64,000 nt of DNA, taken from the NCBI GenBank assembly GCA_023213395.1, contig CM041465.1:14012001-14076000 (forward strand). The letters run 5' to 3'. The DNA is from Cycas panzhihuaensis (taxonomy: Eukaryota; Cycadophyta). Below the pieces are notes generated by a model. The model had not been told where the DNA came from, searched no databases, and was given only the letters and a program-made list of their open reading frames with translations. Position numbers and translations under genes: made by a program. This document shows, one piece after another, positions 35,281 to 45,748 of this stretch (positions are counted from its first letter, which is position 1; each line of letters begins with the position of its first letter).

Positions 35281-35985
35281 GCTAGATTATTGGGATGGCA
35301 TAGGCCTCATCTAGTAATTTTATCCTTAGCATTGATGATACTAATATAAATATTTTCCTTTTTCATAAGAGTAATTCTCCTTAGAGCTCATACTTTATGG
35401 TCTCTTTGGCCTCGATCTCCTTTAATGATTTTTGAGAGGCTAGATCATTTTGATACTCCTAAGTTAGTTGTTCTACCTAATTAGGAGTGGCTATGGAGAT
35501 AGCCTATCTAGAGATATCCTTATTTTTTACATTGGGTATCTAAGATAGAGCATTAATTATGATGTTCTTTTTACTTCTTTTATATGTGATTATAAAATCA
35601 AAGGTTTGGAGCTTACTAACCCATTTTTATTTCTCATTAGATAGTGTATTTTGACTTAGGAAGTACTTGAAACTATCATGATTTGTCTTGATGATAAATT
35701 TATTTCCAAGTAGATATTATCACAATTAGTATATGACATGCATTATGGTAAGTATTTCCTTGTCATAAATGAGTTTGTGTCACTCTTGTATGTTTAGTTT
35801 ATGGTTCTCATATACTAATGGTCATTTATTTTAGAGTATAATAACCCCTATGCCTTCTCTATATGTCTCTCACTCTAATGTAAGTGGTTAGAAAAAATTT
35901 AGAGTTGCAAGGATTAGTGTTATGGTCATGGTAACCTTTAGTCCTTGGAATGCATCTTTGACTCATTGGCTCTAAGAAAAAGCAT
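35281..35985 (-). pseudogene. Gypsy E RNase H and linker, decayed
   Basis: The interval lies between integrase and RT on the minus strand. It corresponds by order and by fragments near 35590-35720 (the KWVSKLQTFDFIITYK-like end block and a FIIKTDHDSFKYFLSQ-like block) to the gypsy RNase H. Interrupted throughout. Confidence 0.72.
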
Positions 35986-36700
35986 CTTTCTTTATAAGAT
36001 TGATAGAGGTGCAATAATATGCATACATCATATATTAAATCATCAAAAGAATCCAACATCTCCTAAAAAGTTTATAACTCCTATTACATTTTTGGGCATA
36101 GACCAATATAAGATTGCTTAAACGTTTTTTTAAGGTCTATATTAACTCCATCTTATGTAATGATATGCTTCAAATACTCCAACCTTATTTGAGTAAAAGT
36201 TCACTTGTTCTTATTAGTATAAAATTGAATGCCTTCCAAGAGTCATGGCATGACCTTAATATGCTCTAAGTGCTTTTCCCATATGGAGTTGTAAATCAAA
36301 ATATCACTAAAGAAAACTAATATAAATTTAAGTAGGAAGTGTTTAAGTACCTTATTCAATATACTTTAGAAGGTGGTTAGGGCTTGTATTAGCCCAAAAG
36401 ACATAATGCAAAACTAAAATGATCCTTCATGTGCATGGAATGTTGTCTTATACACATCCTCTTCTTTTATGTGAACTTGATAGCAACTCAAGCATAGATC
36501 AATTTTAGAAAAATATTTCACTCTATGTATTTCATCCAATGAGCCATCTATCAAAGGAATGGGGTAGTGGATTTTTAATATGAGCTTGTTGATCCCATGA
36601 TAGTTTACACACATGTGGTAAGAGCCATCTTTTTTTTAATCGAGATAACTAGTGATGCAAATGGGTTAATACTAAGGGTGATATAACTTTGGTATAAGAG
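35986..36700 (-). pseudogene. Gypsy E reverse transcriptase pseudogene
   Basis: The frame 36414-36614 carries CVNYHGINKLILKIHYPIP and HRVKYFSKIDLCLSCYQVHI, typical gypsy RT. The catalytic block near 36275-36325 reads LVFFSDILIYN, so the first Asp of the FFDD motif is replaced by Ser and the enzyme would be dead even in a repaired frame. Confidence 0.87.
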
Positions 36701-36979
36701 GACTTAGGAAATATTCTTGATCTTATTTTTATAGTGATGACGGTGTTAGTATGGATGAATGTTTATTGATGTTACTTCTAATATAACTCTAATAGGATGT
36801 TTGCATTCGCAGTTTAGTGGTAGACCTTAAGGAGGTTCTTCAAAGACTTTGTTATATTGATCTATTATGAATTGTACTTCTATTGGAACATCCTCAATTT
36901 CAAATTTGTAGCATATCATTACATATGAGATAAAGTTTTTCTTCAGTAATTTCTTCATATGATATGATATCACCAATTG

Positions 36980-37325
36980 GGTAGGTGGTGAGAGAGGTAT
37001 TTATAGCTTGTATTTATGTCCCTTTTAATAGAATCTCATAAATCAAGTCTTATAATTGGTTATTATATTTCCTAGGTTCTGTAACTATTAGATTCCCAAT
37101 ATAATATCAACTTTACTTATTGGCATGGTAAACATGCATGTAATCATAGAGTAATCTATAATTTAGAGATTCACCTTTGCGTAATAACCTCCACATGTCA
37201 TAATTTTACTAATAGTAACTTAGAATTAATTGAGGGATTTGATGGGTAAACCCATGTTAGTTTGTTGATAAAGTTGTGTGTATTATCATTATCAACCAAG
37301 ATTACAATTTTAGCTCCCTTGATTA
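36980..37325 (-). pseudogene. Gypsy E protease pseudogene, cut by a copia LTR
   Basis: At about 37270-37315 the minus strand reads AKIVILVDNDNTHNFINKL. Gypsy D has VDSGTTHNFIK at the same place, so this is the retropepsin active site with DSG changed to DND. The catalytic Asp is retained but the loop Gly is lost. The copia LTR starts ten bases upstream of this block. Confidence 0.8.
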
Positions 37326-37859
37326 TGTTAGGATTTAGAATTTAACTTTGATAATGTATTATAATATACTCATAATATGTAGCCAAAGTATATAAAATAT
37401 GTATAATCAATGAATTATATTATGAGAAATGTATATAATCCATATATGTAAGATGAACATATTAAGCAATAATGTGAATTACAAGGATAAATAGATCAAG
37501 TATGTAATAATCATTCACCATAAGAGAGACAATAGATATATTAGTAGAAAACCTAGTGTGAGAAAAACTATAGGAGAAGGTTAGAGTTGGGAGCTCCTCT
37601 TTAGATATCAAATAAATTACATCTCCAAATAAATCCTTTCTCTCTCTTAAATTCTTAGGTGGTGTATATATATATTTATAGAGTATGTCATTTCATGAAT
37701 AATTTATTATATTTTTTTAGCCTTTCATCATCCAATAGGATGTTTATATGAATAAGTATATATTTCACATCTCTCAATGTATTTAGTGAGTGAGATTTTT
37801 TATGGATTCACTATATTATATTAAACATTATATGTGTGATAATATCATATATTCTAACA
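37326..37859 (-). repeat. Copia F LTR inserted in gypsy E
   Basis: The 534-bp LTR starts TGTTAGGATTTAG and ends ATTCTAACA, a good TGTTAG/CTAACA terminal inverted pair. A pyrimidine run (ctcccc) follows directly, the polypurine tract of a minus-strand element. Flanks (gatta and ctccc) do not match, so it is a 3' LTR with body to the right rather than a solo LTR. Only about 130 bases of possible body follow before Tat-like sequence starts. Confidence 0.82.
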
Positions 37860-37989
37860 CTCCCCGATAATATTTAATATCTTTAAATCTTTAAGTCTTT
37901 AATTCTTTAATCCCTGATCTTTATTATCTTCATGTCTTCTATTTTTTTGTATAGTAAAACCTGTAACCTGTGCCTAAATTTGTATTAAT

Positions 37990-38260
37990 CTATATCACCT
38001 GTAACTTATAAATATATTAACATGATGAAATGCACTAAGGTGATGGGCAAAATGCTACCAACAAAATCTAATAGATGAACCTAGGGAATAGGCATCAAGT
38101 CAGAAGGCATGATGGTAATTTTGACACCTTACCTATGGCATTCATGTATCTCTTGAATGCAAGCATAGGATAAGAGATGACATTCATGTATCTCTTGAAT
38201 GCAAGCATACAATAACCTAGGGCAACCTAAACTTTGATGGACATATGAAGGTAGTCTCGA
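37990..38260 (-). pseudogene. Tat-like gypsy integrase fragment
   Basis: The minus strand encodes YACIQEIHECHR followed, after a stop, by VKITIMPSDLMPIP and a VHLLDFVGSILPI block. This resembles the end of the integrase zinc finger and the start of the core in Tat/Athila-type gypsy elements (pattern C-x-x-x-x-H-x-C then the segment before the first catalytic Asp). The zinc-finger part is duplicated in tandem. It is probably the same element as the RNase H at 41615-42020. Confidence 0.6.
38139..38210 (-). repeat. Two tandem copies of a ~42-bp unit in integrase fragment
   Basis: The text cattcatgtatctcttgaa followed by tgcaagcat occurs at 38140 and 38182, identical over about 28 bases. Because copies of this age are otherwise diverged, the duplication looks more recent than the element itself. 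Confidence 0.8.
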
Positions 38261-38659
38261 TTCTTTGTTCTAGTGCACCTATGATGACCTAAAAAGTAAG
38301 AGGTAATGAATGGATTGTACACCTCTATGTTCTCTCTATCTAATGTATGTGGAAAAGGTAATTCTTCCTAAGAAAAATCCTCAACCCTATGAGTGCAGGA
38401 ACCCACAACTTTATGGTCCTTCCCCTCATTTAGGCTTTTGCAAAAGAGGAATCAAAGACTAAACTAACTATAGGTCCATTTTGCTTTGTAGTTATTAATT
38501 TTCTTTTCTTTCATTGTTTTCTCTTTTTTTATGGGGTTTTTATTTTGGAGGTTTCTTGCATTTTAGGGACTAATCCTAAGGCAAATGATAATATGGAAAA
38601 AGATATAAAACAAAGTGATACTTAAAGAAACAAAATAAGATAAATGAATCCTTTCTTTT

Positions 38660-38852
38660 CTTTTGGGGAGGGGGGGTGGAGAAAGCGAGGTTCAGTGGGA
38701 GGAGAAAAAAATAAACACAGAAAAGAGGATAATCAAGCCAAGAATATCTCTCTCTTTCCCTTCTTTCTTTTTAGTTCCTGCTCTCTCTATCCTAATGCCC
38801 TTCTCTTTCTCTTCTTTTTCTCTCTTTTCTCCCCCCACCCCCCCCCCCCTCC
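38660..38852. repeat. G-tract and C-tract pair, potential long hairpin
   Basis: A purine run with eight consecutive G (around 38668-38680) is followed about 150 bases later by its near complement: ttttctcccccc, then a cytosine tract to about 38851. CT-rich microsatellite sequence lies between. The open frames through it are simple-repeat artefacts. Confidence 0.6.
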
Positions 38853-40809
38853 GTTTTTTTGAAATGAAATGGAAGAAAATCAAATGTTGCAATAAAAATG
38901 AGAGAAGAAGCAATATGAACCTATGACAATGATGTTTGATGGTGATGAGTCTTGTTTCCATAATTACCACATGCTTGATTTGATGATAGAAAATCAGAGG
39001 TTTACTTACCTCCTACTGAGAGAAATCTAGTATCATTTTTTCTTACTAGATTCCCTTATGATGAAAAGAGGAAAGAAAAAATTGAAAGCAAACAAGAAGC
39101 TTAAAGGAAATCACAAATAAAAATTATTTCCACTTACCTCTTCTATGAGTGGTTACAACAAATAAGGATGGTGAGTTCCCTTGCATAAATCTTGTCAAAC
39201 CAACACCTTGTGAATGCTATTCTTCTTCCCTATATATAGATTAGCTTCCTCTCCAAGGATACAAGACACATATGTATATGCTACTCTATAAGAGATTATA
39301 AAAAGTCTCATATAAACTATAAAATGAGAAAGTACAGTCTATGAGCTAATGATCACAAAAATAAAGATGATGAGAAAAAGGTAGAGAGCCTCTAGATAGC
39401 ACCATCCCTTATATATAATTAATTTCCTAAGTTGTACTTAGGAAACCTCCTTGTTTACTTGCAAATCTATCTAATAAGGTAAAGAAATTTAACAAACTGA
39501 GAAAAGAGGTGAAGACAAGCAACACAAAATTCCAAATAGCTCAATATCAAATGGAGATATGTGTAGAAAGAAAAGGAACACTAACTAGCATAAAAACATC
39601 AAGTATCCTCATAAGATGGTGGAAAAACAAGATAACAACAAGAAAAAGGGAAACTATGACTAGAGCTAAGGAATGGATTACTAATTCCTTTATTGAAAGG
39701 TGGTGTCTAATAGCTATATAAAACCTCCCTCAAGGCTTCCTTTAGCTATCATGAATGTGCTCCTTTAATCCTTACTATGGCTTGCTAGTTATTCTCCCAA
39801 AGGCTAGTGAATCTAACTAAAATTTGGTAGCATCTCCCCAGTATTTCCTTCACACTATAGTCCTCTCCCTCCCTTTGAAAAAATAGGGAGATTTATAGAA
39901 AAAACAAGGTTGGAGGATGAGTGGTTTCCTTCCCACAATGTGGGGGGAACCATTCAAGATAGACCATTAATTAACTACAAGGTTTGAGAGGATTTTGGTG
40001 ATTAAACTAAGGAAAAGTCTAGCAAAAAGGGGATTTAGGGGCATGGTTAGCCCTCCATGAGAGATATGAGCCAACTTGGGGATAACATGGCTTATAAAGT
40101 TGGTGATCTAGGGCATTTAATGATGGACTATCACCATTAAACCTAAATCTAGGTTAGTGACAGTCGTATCATGAATTCTTTTGGGGTATCACAAATATAT
40201 TCACGGTACCAAAAGATACTTTTGAGTATAGATATTAAAGATAGAAATCTTAATGATATGATAATAAAAATAGCTTTTGGGCATTCTTTTCTCTATATAG
40301 GCTAATAGATCTAAAAAATAGAGGCCTATAGCATCTATCTATCACAGCTAGATGGAAGCAGGGAAAAAATAAGTAAAAAAGGTAAAGAAATAATCAATTA
40401 AGATGAAGAAATAAATCACATATGCTTAGTGAGGCACCATATTTCTAACTTAAGAATACTAATGGGGTACATGAGGGCCATGGACATTATCATCCTTGTC
40501 ATTAGTTTAAATAAGGGGCATAGCCTAAGCAAGTAAGTAAGAACAACAAGCATATATCTACCACATAAGTCTAATATATGTAAAACGAAATGAACAAGAG
40601 TAGAAGGGTGAAAAATATACCTGCACTTACCATGCTTAATTGATTGTCTAATTCCCGTTCTTAGGAGCCAAGAAATGCTGCTCCCTTAGTAGTAAAACCT
40701 ATCTAAATTTGAATTTAGAAGATGGTGAATGTTGCAAACATAAAAGATAACATGTTCTACAATAATGATATGAACCAAAATGTGTATGTATATGTCACAG
40801 GGAGTTGCA

Positions 40810-41531
40810 GCCGCCATAGCAGTACCTCATTAGCAGCTGATTGGAGGTGGGTTACCTTAGGCTAGCCCTATAGGGGTCCTGAGGTAGGGATATACAAGCT
40901 AAGTAGGGTGATAAATCAATGATCACATCAATCCCTAAGGATAATGATTATAAAATCTTAGCATGCATGAGTAAAAAGGGGCCATACGATAGGGGGTTTA
41001 CCCCCCATACAACGACAAGGTAGGCATCATGGCCTAGGAGTGGGGCTTGGAAGCCCAAATCCCCTTGAATATAAGAGGATATATCTCAAATATCCAAAGG
41101 GAGGAACAGGCCCCATGGGCTTGGGGTTAGTCACCATAGTTTTACCTCATTAGTGACTATCTTTTAGAGGTATAATTTTTTTGATTTTAATGTTTTATAA
41201 TTTTTTTATTTGAATTTTTTTCTTTTTTTATAATTATTTTGGATTTTATTATTTTATAATTTTTTTGGATTTTGATTACTTTATAGTTTTTCTTTCTTTT
41301 CTTTTTATAATAAAGTCTTGCATGAAAAGAAAATAACAATCCAAGTAAATGAAATATATGGAAATGTACATATTAGTTTATCCTTATTCTAGGGCCATAT
41401 GGTAGTTTAAATGCTCACCAAAGTATAAGGGGAAGCTTTTAGTATCAAGATTTAGCTTCCACAAGGGGGCTATGTAAGTTTAAGGGGTTTCCACCATAGT
41501 TTTACCTCATTAGTGGGTGCCCCTTAGAGGT
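40810..41531. repeat. Three dispersed copies of a CCATAG-TACCTCATTAG motif
   Basis: Related segments occur at 40810-40849, 41130-41171 and 41490-41531. Each has ccatag, then a ttacctcattag-like core, then a gaggt box 13-18 bases later. The last two share a ttagaggt box and a longer identical core. Spacing is about 320 and 360 bases. Confidence 0.65.
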
Positions 41532-41614
41532 GAGGCTGGGGGTATTACCCCCATAGATGTAGATGCCTCAAAGAGAGGTCAGGTGCCCTAAGAAGGGTCA
41601 TCTACCAATGGTAG

Positions 41615-42020
41615 ATGACACTCAAGAATGAAGTTAACCAACCTATCCACTTTAGTATTAAGTACATAAGAAATATAGAAAATGTAAATAGAGAAGAATT
41701 GGGCCAAAAGAGGCCTAACAGTCATGGCTAATAGTCTTAGCCAATGGAAAACAAAGCAATAAACTTGGGTAAGCTAGGAGATAATAATCTGGGAGCCACA
41801 ATATAAAATAATAGATCCATGATGAAAGTAGAGTACATTAGTCAAAGCCTTAATAACAGTGGTATACTTGGCCTCATTATTAGTGGCTTCATATAGATAG
41901 ATCCCAGATCGAATAAAAGTATGCCCAAAGGGATCCCAAATAACCTAGGTAGTAGTAGAAGGCCCCAAATTTCCACAACTACCCCCATCAGTGTGAATTA
42001 TCAATGCCATAGGGATATGT
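41615..42020 (-). pseudogene. RNase H type I of a Tat-like gypsy element
   Basis: The minus-strand frame opens with MALIIHTDGGSCGNLGPS and continues IWDPFGHTFIRSGIYLYEAT, NNEAKYTTVIKALTNVLYFH, then IILYCGSQIIIS and, after further residues, VLNTKVDRLVNFILECHLPL. These are RNase HI motifs in order: Asp (HTDGG), Glu (EATNNEA), third Asp changed to Gly (YCGSQ instead of DSQ), last Asp (KVDRL). The EATNNEAxY form is characteristic of the additional RNase H of Tat-lineage elements. Only two in-frame stops occur over about 130 codons, both TAG from probable CAG. Confidence 0.85.
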
Positions 42021-42324
42021 AATAAAAGCTCAAGATACAATCACTTAATAATAGAAAGGTACAGGAATCAATAAGCATCAACAACATTTTCTTATTAGAA
42101 TGAAAAAATCTCCTAGCCTTTAGGCATAGCCCATAATTGTGCTAAGTGGGGTTCAATCATGATCGAGACCACAGTGAGTTCAAATGATTGGATCTAAACA
42201 TCCCAAATAGCTCACTCGACTGGACCCAAGCTACGTATCATAGATAAGGATGAGGTCATTATACAACCTACCCCATGAACTTAGGTAGTGGTAGATATCC
42301 CCCCTTAAAGCGTACCCATACATG

Positions 42325-42573
<249 letters not shown>

Positions 42574-42574
<1 letters not shown>

Positions 42575-43485
42575 TTATTTTTATTTATTTATTTTTAGTC
42601 CTTTTTGGACATGTTTTTCCTTCTTTTTTTTTTAATATCTGGATAGCTTCAAGAGGGGATATACATATATGAGAGCTCAAGTGGTGTGAGGTAGGTATGG
42701 TGGTAGGCTAGACCATAAAGAGACTAGGAAGAATGCCATCACAATAACGTTTAACAGAATAAGTGCTATGCCATAAGTTCCAGATGAAGAGATCAAATTA
42801 CGAGATGAAATAGACAAGTCATGTGATGATCTCAAGCATCATAAGTGGGGCATACATGGATCAGAGTGCTCTAGTAAGTAACCGAAGAGGATCTAGGCAT
42901 CTGCCACTACCAAAGACATGTGAAAAATAATCTAAGTAATCAAGTTTAAGTCATAGGCAATCCCAATGAAATACTAATGGAACCATAATAAACCAAAGAG
43001 TGTGTAGGATAACAAGGCTATAAAGAAACAAAAAGAATGTAGTAGGCTATAAATGTGTTAAGGACCCTATGGTAAAAGAAAGTGGGTAGCCTAAAAAGGC
43101 CTATAGGTAACAACATGGTTTACATGATCAATAAGGCTATCGAGATATTGAGTAAGATAGCACAAGAGAATCAAATAGTAATATAAATAATAAGGAACAA
43201 GATATGGGGGGCCAAATGATATCTAACATGCATAGGGCCTATCTGGGCAATAAATTAAGGGTCAAGAGGAAAAATAGATCCTTTGGACTATAAACACCTG
43301 TAGGGGATTAAGTAGGCATCCCAAGGGTTAAAAGGCTCACCTGCAAGAAAAAAGAGAAAAAGCGCTACCAATGTATGAGTAAAGTGAGATAATGAAAAAA
43401 AAAAAGGACCAAGAACAAAAAAGAGGGCCTCTAGACAAGTAATAAAATGGAAAGAAAATCTCTAGATCAAACGATGAAAAGGGCT
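42574..43485. other. No recognisable gene
   Basis: This is moderately G-rich, non-coding DNA resembling 38261-41600 in composition. It may be upstream sequence of the Tat-like element, but no RT block was found. Confidence 0.45.
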
Positions 43486-43745
43486 AATATCACAAGGTCA
43501 TTACATTAGTTGATTATTTCTAAAAAGGGTATTAAGTGAACTTTAAATTAGATCACTTAAGTGAAATGCACTTTCATATGTATTATATGTAATTTCATTT
43601 TACCTAACTCTAATGCTCCCTCTCTCAATATAAAAGTAAAGCTCAATGGAGGAGACTCATTCTTAGCTCCCCATTTTGTAAGAGCTACTTTCTTTCTCTC
43701 AAGTCTCTCTTGCTCCCATGTTTGCCTTTGTGAAGGTGAAAGCAT
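43486..43745 (+). mobile_element. LTR-like repeat R, copy 2 (plus)
   Basis: It is preceded by a purine tract (gatgaaaaggg) and starts taatatcacaagg. It matches the reverse complement of 5671-5945 and of 43795-44080, and includes the TATA-like caatataaaagtaaag at 43625-43640. It faces the third copy, forming an inverted pair. Confidence 0.75.
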
Positions 43746-43794
43746 ACAATGATGGATATTTTAAATGACTTGAAATTCTTTAGAAAAAGTCAAT

Positions 43795-44080
43795 CTATCC
43801 TTCATTTGCATGAACTAAATACAAAGGTAAATATGGGAGTAGGAGAGACTTGAGAGAAAGAAAGTATCTCTCACAGAATGGGGAGGTAAGAATGAGCCTC
43901 CCCCATTAAGCTTTTACTTTTATATTGAGAGAGGGAGCATTAGAGTTAGGTGAAATGAAATTACACATAATGCATATGAATATGCATTTTACTTAAGTGA
44001 TCTAATTTAAAGTTCACTTAAGACCCTTTTTATAAACAATTAACTAATGTAATGGCCTTGTGATATTAACCCTTTTCACT
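43795..44080 (-). mobile_element. LTR-like repeat R, copy 3 (minus)
   Basis: Same repeat as 5671-5945 in the same window orientation, from tctatccttcat to ttaacccttttcact. The stretch of about 50 bases separating copies 2 and 3 (gatggatattttaaatgac) also occurs near 5275-5295. Confidence 0.75.
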
Positions 44081-44838
44081 TGGTGATAAAAAAATGATGG
44101 AAATTTTATATGGTATTATGTGTTAATGAGATATTAGCAAGCTAAAATTTTTGCAGAAATAAAATTTGCTTACTAAAATTTATAGGTCTACAAAATCTTC
44201 TACAGAGCTCCAATTGACTTAATTCTAATTTTCAAAGATAAGGCTCAGAGTCTACTTTCCATCACAAAAATGAACATCCAATTTTGATGTCGTATGATGA
44301 ACTTATTAATATTTTAGTGAATAGTAGTTATTTTTAGTAAGAATTCTAGAAAAATATATTCTCTTAACTTTGTGGGACTGCCAAAAACTTCCCAGAACTT
44401 ATTTGGACCTAATTCCACTTCTTGAAGATGAAGATCTGAGTCTAGTTTACATCACAAAAATTAGCACTCCATTTCATTATCGTGGGAGAAAGTTATTAAT
44501 GATCTAGTGAAGTTTTTTTTTTCTTTTATATTGAAGAAAAAAAAAAAAAAACTGAAGAAAATTTCTTCCTTCTTTTTATAAGGCTTAAAAGCCCATTGTA
44601 AAAGTGAGAGAAACACCTAGATTAGAGCAATATCTGGGGTCCTAACTCACTTATTAGCATTGTATTTTAGAAATCCAAAATCACTTAAAACAAGCACTCT
44701 AAAGACACTCCAAGTAAGCATTCTATTTTCAGTTAAATGTATGTTTGATGCAATTCGATAATCTTTTCATTCTTCTTAAAAGGAATGCATCATGTATGTT
44801 ATTTTCTGTTATCTTGTGCCTATTCACACACTCACCAA

Positions 44839-44905
44839 GGTTGAGATACCTTGGTTGGTAGAATGTTGTGCCATAAAGGAGGTGTAGGTTTCAAGTTGGA
44901 ACTAG
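44839..44905 (+). other. tRNA-like or SINE-like segment in copia B leader
   Basis: ACCTTGGTTGGTAGAATG resembles a tRNA D-arm (A box) and, after a gap containing CATAAAGGAGG, TAGGTTTCAAGTTGGAAC resembles a T-arm (B box). The copy in copia A is at 4422-4492. No complete cloverleaf could be drawn by eye, so a working tRNA gene is not claimed. Confidence 0.3.
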
Positions 44906-45387
44906 ACTAAACTAAAATATTGGTAAGGTTTGGTTAGCCATACCATCATGCCTCAATCAGGGATCATCCTGATAGCCAACTAAGAAAACTAAAACTTTAA
45001 TACAAGATTGAAATATACCCAATTCAATATCTATCATAGCCATGGGTATGCACATACCACTCTTTAGAGGAGGTATATAGCTACTCATTGGTGAACTGGG
45101 TGAGGATTGGGAGTACCTGGGCTCTGTTATGACTTGGATTTCATCACCAAGCACAATTGTGGGTATCATGAGTGAAGGCCAACTTAATTCTACTAGAAGC
45201 CTATGCATCCCTTCAACAACCTTAACTATATGTTGGACATAAGTTAGAGGTTATTGGGTTGATTACATATCCTATGTTTGAGTTTCAAGTTGTGTATACC
45301 CAATGATGTCAGCTTCTATATTGGCCTACAATCTTACATATTAATCACTTAGTTATTTGTAAAAAGTGATCCATAGTGTAATAATAA

Positions 45388-45590
45388 TCATAGTGCTTCT
45401 CATATTCCTACTGCATTAGGTTAATATTTTCCATAAGTGTTAGTGGTTAATTTTATATCACAGTGATTCTCATATTCTTGCTGTGTCAAGTTAATATTTG
45501 CCACAAGTGTTAGTGGTCAATTTTCATCATAGTACTTCTCATATTCTTATTGCATCAAGTTAATATTTGTCACAAGTGTTGGTGACTTTT
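45388..45590 (+). repeat. Three tandem ~68-bp units in copia B leader
   Basis: Units begin with catagtgcttctcatattc near 45390, cacagtgattctcatattc near 45460 and catagtacttctcatattc near 45527. Each includes gttaatatttgccacaagtgttagtgg or a close variant. They correspond to 3740-3945 in copia A. Confidence 0.8.
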
Positions 45591-45748
45591 CTCTGAGTTG
45601 CTCCCTTCATTTTTAAGCAACCATTCTCACTTCTTCTTCCTTCTACTACACTACTTCATTACATCTCCCATTTATAAATAGTGATTGGTCATATATTACC
45701 ATCACTTTTATAGTCTCTTGTTCATTTCTTCCATTCTCAAAAGACACC

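Larger units (their letters stand above)
34061..37325 (-). mobile_element. Gypsy E: truncated chromovirus related to gypsy D
   Basis: Minus-strand integrase (with chromodomain-like tail), RNase H, RT and protease remnants lie in gypsy order. The integrase block INKCLEGYF and the tail motif EYLIKRKILNWEDVTW parallel those of gypsy D. It ends abruptly at 37326 where a copia LTR begins inside the protease, so its gag and 5' LTR are not found. Confidence 0.85.
38261..41600. other. Non-coding region splitting the Tat-like element
   Basis: No coding domain was recognised over 3.3 kb between the integrase fragment and the RNase H of the Tat-like element. The base composition differs from the surroundings, with G-rich stretches near 40800-41150 and 41440-41600. 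It may be an insertion or LTR material. Listed parts: a purine/pyrimidine pair at 38660-38850 and three related ~40-bp motifs between 40810 and 41531. A T-rich degenerate repeat (ttggattttattattttataat) lies at 41178-41310. Confidence 0.5.
44087..45748 (+). mobile_element. Leader region of copia B
   Basis: Colinear with 3580-5242 (inverse orientation) and of nearly equal length. It contains the duplicated block (44190-44530), tRNA-like segment (44839-44905) and triple repeat (45388-45590) in the same order. It starts abruptly where repeat R ends. Confidence 0.78.

Noticed and set aside
37326-37859. Solo LTR
   Set aside because: The flanking pentamers differ (gatta and ctccc) and a polypurine tract follows directly, so it is better read as the 3' LTR of a truncated minus-strand copia.
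38644-38970. Overlapping 70-90-residue frames on both strands
   Set aside because: They run through G/C/CT-rich low-complexity sequence and resemble no protein family.
43557-43752. Paired 62-63-residue frames on opposite strands
   Set aside because: Both fall within LTR-like repeat R, which has promoter-like features and equivalent copies without such frames.
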